Below are positions 62,147 to 64,000 of a DNA stretch of 64,000 nucleotides, in pieces (position 1 is the stretch's first letter; each line of letters opens with the position of its first letter). Source of the DNA: Alphaproteobacteria bacterium (GTDB lineage: Bacteria > Pseudomonadota > Alphaproteobacteria > TMED109); contig JAJEGJ010000081.1 in the NCBI GenBank assembly GCA_022819905.1, forward strand, positions 1-64,000. Direction: 5' to 3'. Made by a program: the position numbers and the translations under genes. Below the pieces are notes generated by a model, which worked only from the letters and a program-made list of their open reading frames with translations, ran no database searches and was not told where the DNA came from.

Positions 62147-63349
62147 CTAAAACCGCCCGAGCACCCGCACGCCGACGGAATCCGTGACGTTGGAATCGGG
62201 CGCGTATCCGCGCCCGGAGTCGCTGCGCATCAGTTCGATCGCGACCGCCGCGTTTCGAACGAAGAACCAGGTCGCCGACAGACCCACCCGGTCGCCGGTT
62301 CCGTACGCATCGTGGTCCGATGTCGACAGGGTCAGGCGCACGCCCAGGGTCTCGTCGGGAAAAAGCGCCCCCGACAGCCGGATTTCATGTTCGCGTTCGG
62401 ACCAGCCGCCCTCGAAGGCCGGTCCCCCGACGACGTCGATCAAGTCGCGATCCGGCGGGTCGAACGGGTTGGAGGCTGCGACGAAGTCTACCGCAAGCGG
62501 AACGGACACTCGGGCATCCGCGCGGCTGGCGCGCACGCTCACCGAGAACTCGAACGTCGATCCGCCCACCTCGCCCACATGCCGGACGGATAACCGCGCG
62601 CTCTCCGTCTCCTCATCCGTAACGATGCGAAACCCGACCGGCGCCAACCGCACAACGCCGGACATCCCGTCCGGCACGGGAAGGCCGAGCAAGGGATTGG
62701 CGAACGAACCCGCACGCTCAAACTGGCTCATGGATTCGGACCCGAGCCCCACTTCCACGGTGCTGCGCGGTCCGAAATACCACCCGGCAAACAGTCCCGT
62801 GCGCCCGAACTCCGCGGTCGTGCGAAAGAACGGCAGTTGCGGCAACACGTCGGCGTCGCTCCGTCGGGCCCGAGCGCCTGCGTACCAGCCCGACTCGGGC
62901 CACACGTATCGCCCGCCCACTTCGTACTCCGAAGCGTCGATGCCCGACTCGAAGGGAAAGGCCGAACCCCACACGTTCACGGGGCCGAACATGCCAATTC
63001 CGCCGCCAGTCGCGATGCTGTTCTCGAGCAAATCGGGCGTAGCGAAGCTCGGATACGCTTTCTCGCGCAGTTTCGTCCTTCCCGCACCGACCGCCACGTA
63101 GCTGCTGCGGTTGAGGAACGGTGCCAGTTCATACGGTCCGACCCCGTCGTCGACCCCCGAGAGATAGTACGTGGCGCGCAACAACCGGCTATTCCGACTA
63201 TGGGCCTGTAACGAGTTTGCCGCATTCTCATCGCGATAGCTGCCCGAAACCTGCCACGAATACTCCTCCGCTGCCGCCATTGACAGGACCAGGCAACCCG
63301 CGCAGAGTTCGGCGGCCCATCTGGCGATATTGCGTACGGCGGGATTCAT
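62147..63349 (-). CDS. Predicted outer-membrane beta-barrel protein
   Basis: 400 residues. Signal peptide ends near SMAAAEE; then many amphipathic strands (WYAGARARRSDADVLPQL, GRTGLFAGWYFGPRSTVEVG, FEFSVSVRASRADARVSVPL, ETLGVRLTLSTSDHDAYG) and a terminal phenylalanine (VRVLGRF), the usual outer-membrane sorting end. Family not recognised. Confidence 0.75.
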   Translation of the reverse strand: MNPAVRNIARWAAELCAGCLVLSMAAAEEYSWQVSGSYRDENAANSLQAHSRNSRLLRATYYLSGVDDGVGPYELAPFLNRSSYVAVGAGRTKLREKAYPSFATPDLLENSIATGGGIGMFGPVNVWGSAFPFESGIDASEYEVGGRYVWPESGWYAGARARRSDADVLPQLPFFRTTAEFGRTGLFAGWYFGPRSTVEVGLGSESMSQFERAGSFANPLLGLPVPDGMSGVVRLAPVGFRIVTDEETESARLSVRHVGEVGGSTFEFSVSVRASRADARVSVPLAVDFVAASNPFDPPDRDLIDVVGGPAFEGGWSEREHEIRLSGALFPDETLGVRLTLSTSDHDAYGTGDRVGLSATWFFVRNAAVAIELMRSDSGRGYAPDSNVTDSVGVRVLGRF

Positions 63350-63518
63350 TTTCCGGCGGCGGTATTCCGTTCCGGTTCGGCAGTGACGGCCAGTCGCATC
63401 GCGACCGCCGTTTTCCGATCAGGTTCCGTCGCTGCTCTGCGAACCGATGGGTAACGATCGTCCGGATTATACCGGTGCGCCGCCGCTCCGACGCCGATGT
63501 TGATGCCGTCTCCGGTTG

Positions 63519-64000
63519 CTATGGATGCTCACCGTAATAGATTCGCAGCCGCCAGCCCGTAAGGCGGCCCGTGTCGCCGCTGGCGATGTCCGCCACATGA
63601 ACGGTCCAGGTTCCGTTGGGATTCTCGCCGTAGAACGCGTTGCTCAGCAAGCGCCAGTCCGTCAACCCCGGATACCCGTTGAGAATCTCGTTCAGGGGCG
63701 GATTGACCACGCTGCTCATGCCCGAGGGCGACGTCAGCGTGACGCCGAGGTCCAGTGCATTGCCATGTTCGACGGCAATCTCGAGCGCCACCGCCTCGAT
63801 GTTCGCACTCTCGGGCAGGCCGGTGACTACAATGGTATCGCTCACCCCGGCGCCATCCGCATCCGGAATGTCCAACCCGGTATCGGGCGAGCCTGAAGCG
63901 TCCGGCGACGATGTCGGGGCAGGTGTTCCGAACCAGTCCGACTCGACGAATTCTCCGAGGCTGTCCGGCGTATAGCTTTGCGCCATCGCGACCGCGGCAT
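63519..64000 (-). CDS. Partial protein with C-terminal P (proprotein convertase) domain
   Basis: The last ~155 residues of a gene continuing past the right edge. The P-domain pattern is clear: DTIVVTGLPESANIEAVALE, NALDLGVTLTSPSGMSSVV, FYGENPNGTWTVHVADIASGDTGRLTGWRLRIYYG. Such domains end subtilisin-like (S8) proteases and other secreted proteins; the catalytic part, if any, lies outside the window. Confidence 0.85.
   Translation of the reverse strand, partial: AAVAMAQSYTPDSLGEFVESDWFGTPAPTSSPDASGSPDTGLDIPDADGAGVSDTIVVTGLPESANIEAVALEIAVEHGNALDLGVTLTSPSGMSSVVNPPLNEILNGYPGLTDWRLLSNAFYGENPNGTWTVHVADIASGDTGRLTGWRLRIYYGEHP

Noticed and set aside
1-64000. tRNA or rRNA genes and insertion sequences
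   Set aside because: None recognised by eye on either strand; a dedicated scan (tRNAscan, ISfinder) was not possible here.

Overview
The window is a high-GC bacterial contig end. Gene content (F-type conjugation genes, NhaA, TonB-dependent receptor with an EEVVVTGTR-type plug, autotransporter, DUF1971, multihaem cytochromes) points to a gammaproteobacterium-like Gram-negative, probably uncultured. The first ~64 bases are C/G homopolymer and look like an assembly artefact, so the left edge is probably a real contig end.

Layout. (1) 65-540: cas2 of a type II-C CRISPR-Cas locus, followed by one 36-nt repeat-like (or tracrRNA anti-repeat-like) unit but no array. (2) 601-3939: a large UvrD/helicase IV-like protein with an N-terminal LysM and a membrane segment. 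(3) 3989-39410: a near-complete F-type (MPF-F) conjugation module. It has a MobF relaxase TraI and a ribbon-helix-helix accessory protein. It also has the coupling protein TraD and TraG, H, F, N, TrbC, U, W, TrbI, C, V, B, K, E, L and pilin TraA. From ~38.6 kb down to 17.1 kb nearly every gene overlaps its neighbour by 1-11 bases, so it reads as one ~21 kb minus-strand operon. That operon starts at a regulator and diverges from an S24/LexA-like repressor, the usual arrangement for SOS-inducible elements. No replication, partition or integrase gene is visible, so an integrated element (ICE) whose ends lie elsewhere is more likely than a plasmid.

(4) 8004-16930: a plus-strand cargo block between traI and traD. 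It holds a FitAB (VapBC-type) toxin-antitoxin pair, a type I restriction-modification system (hsdM, hsdS, hsdR) enclosing a DUF262 gene relic and a DUF433/DUF5615 pair, and a membrane-anchored unknown. (5) 39.5-41.8 kb: an unknown gene and gene debris (DUF4393 and FadE fragments), probably the right flank of the element. (6) 41.8-64 kb: chromosome-like genes. These are nhaA; a five-gene redox cluster (GPP34-cytochrome-b-like fusion, 11-haem cytochrome c, DUF3365 monohaem protein, outer-membrane barrel); a ~2,030-residue repeat autotransporter split by a G10 tract; a MalT-type LuxR regulator; a TonB receptor; DUF1971; an outer-membrane protein; and a partial P-domain protease.

Most unusual items: the GPP34/multihaem redox cluster; a predicted catalytically dead HD-phosphohydrolase inside the tra operon; a hairpin motif with a compensatory base pair at the 5' ends of traA, trbC and traH; the LysM-membrane-helicase fusion; and the probably phase-variable giant adhesin.
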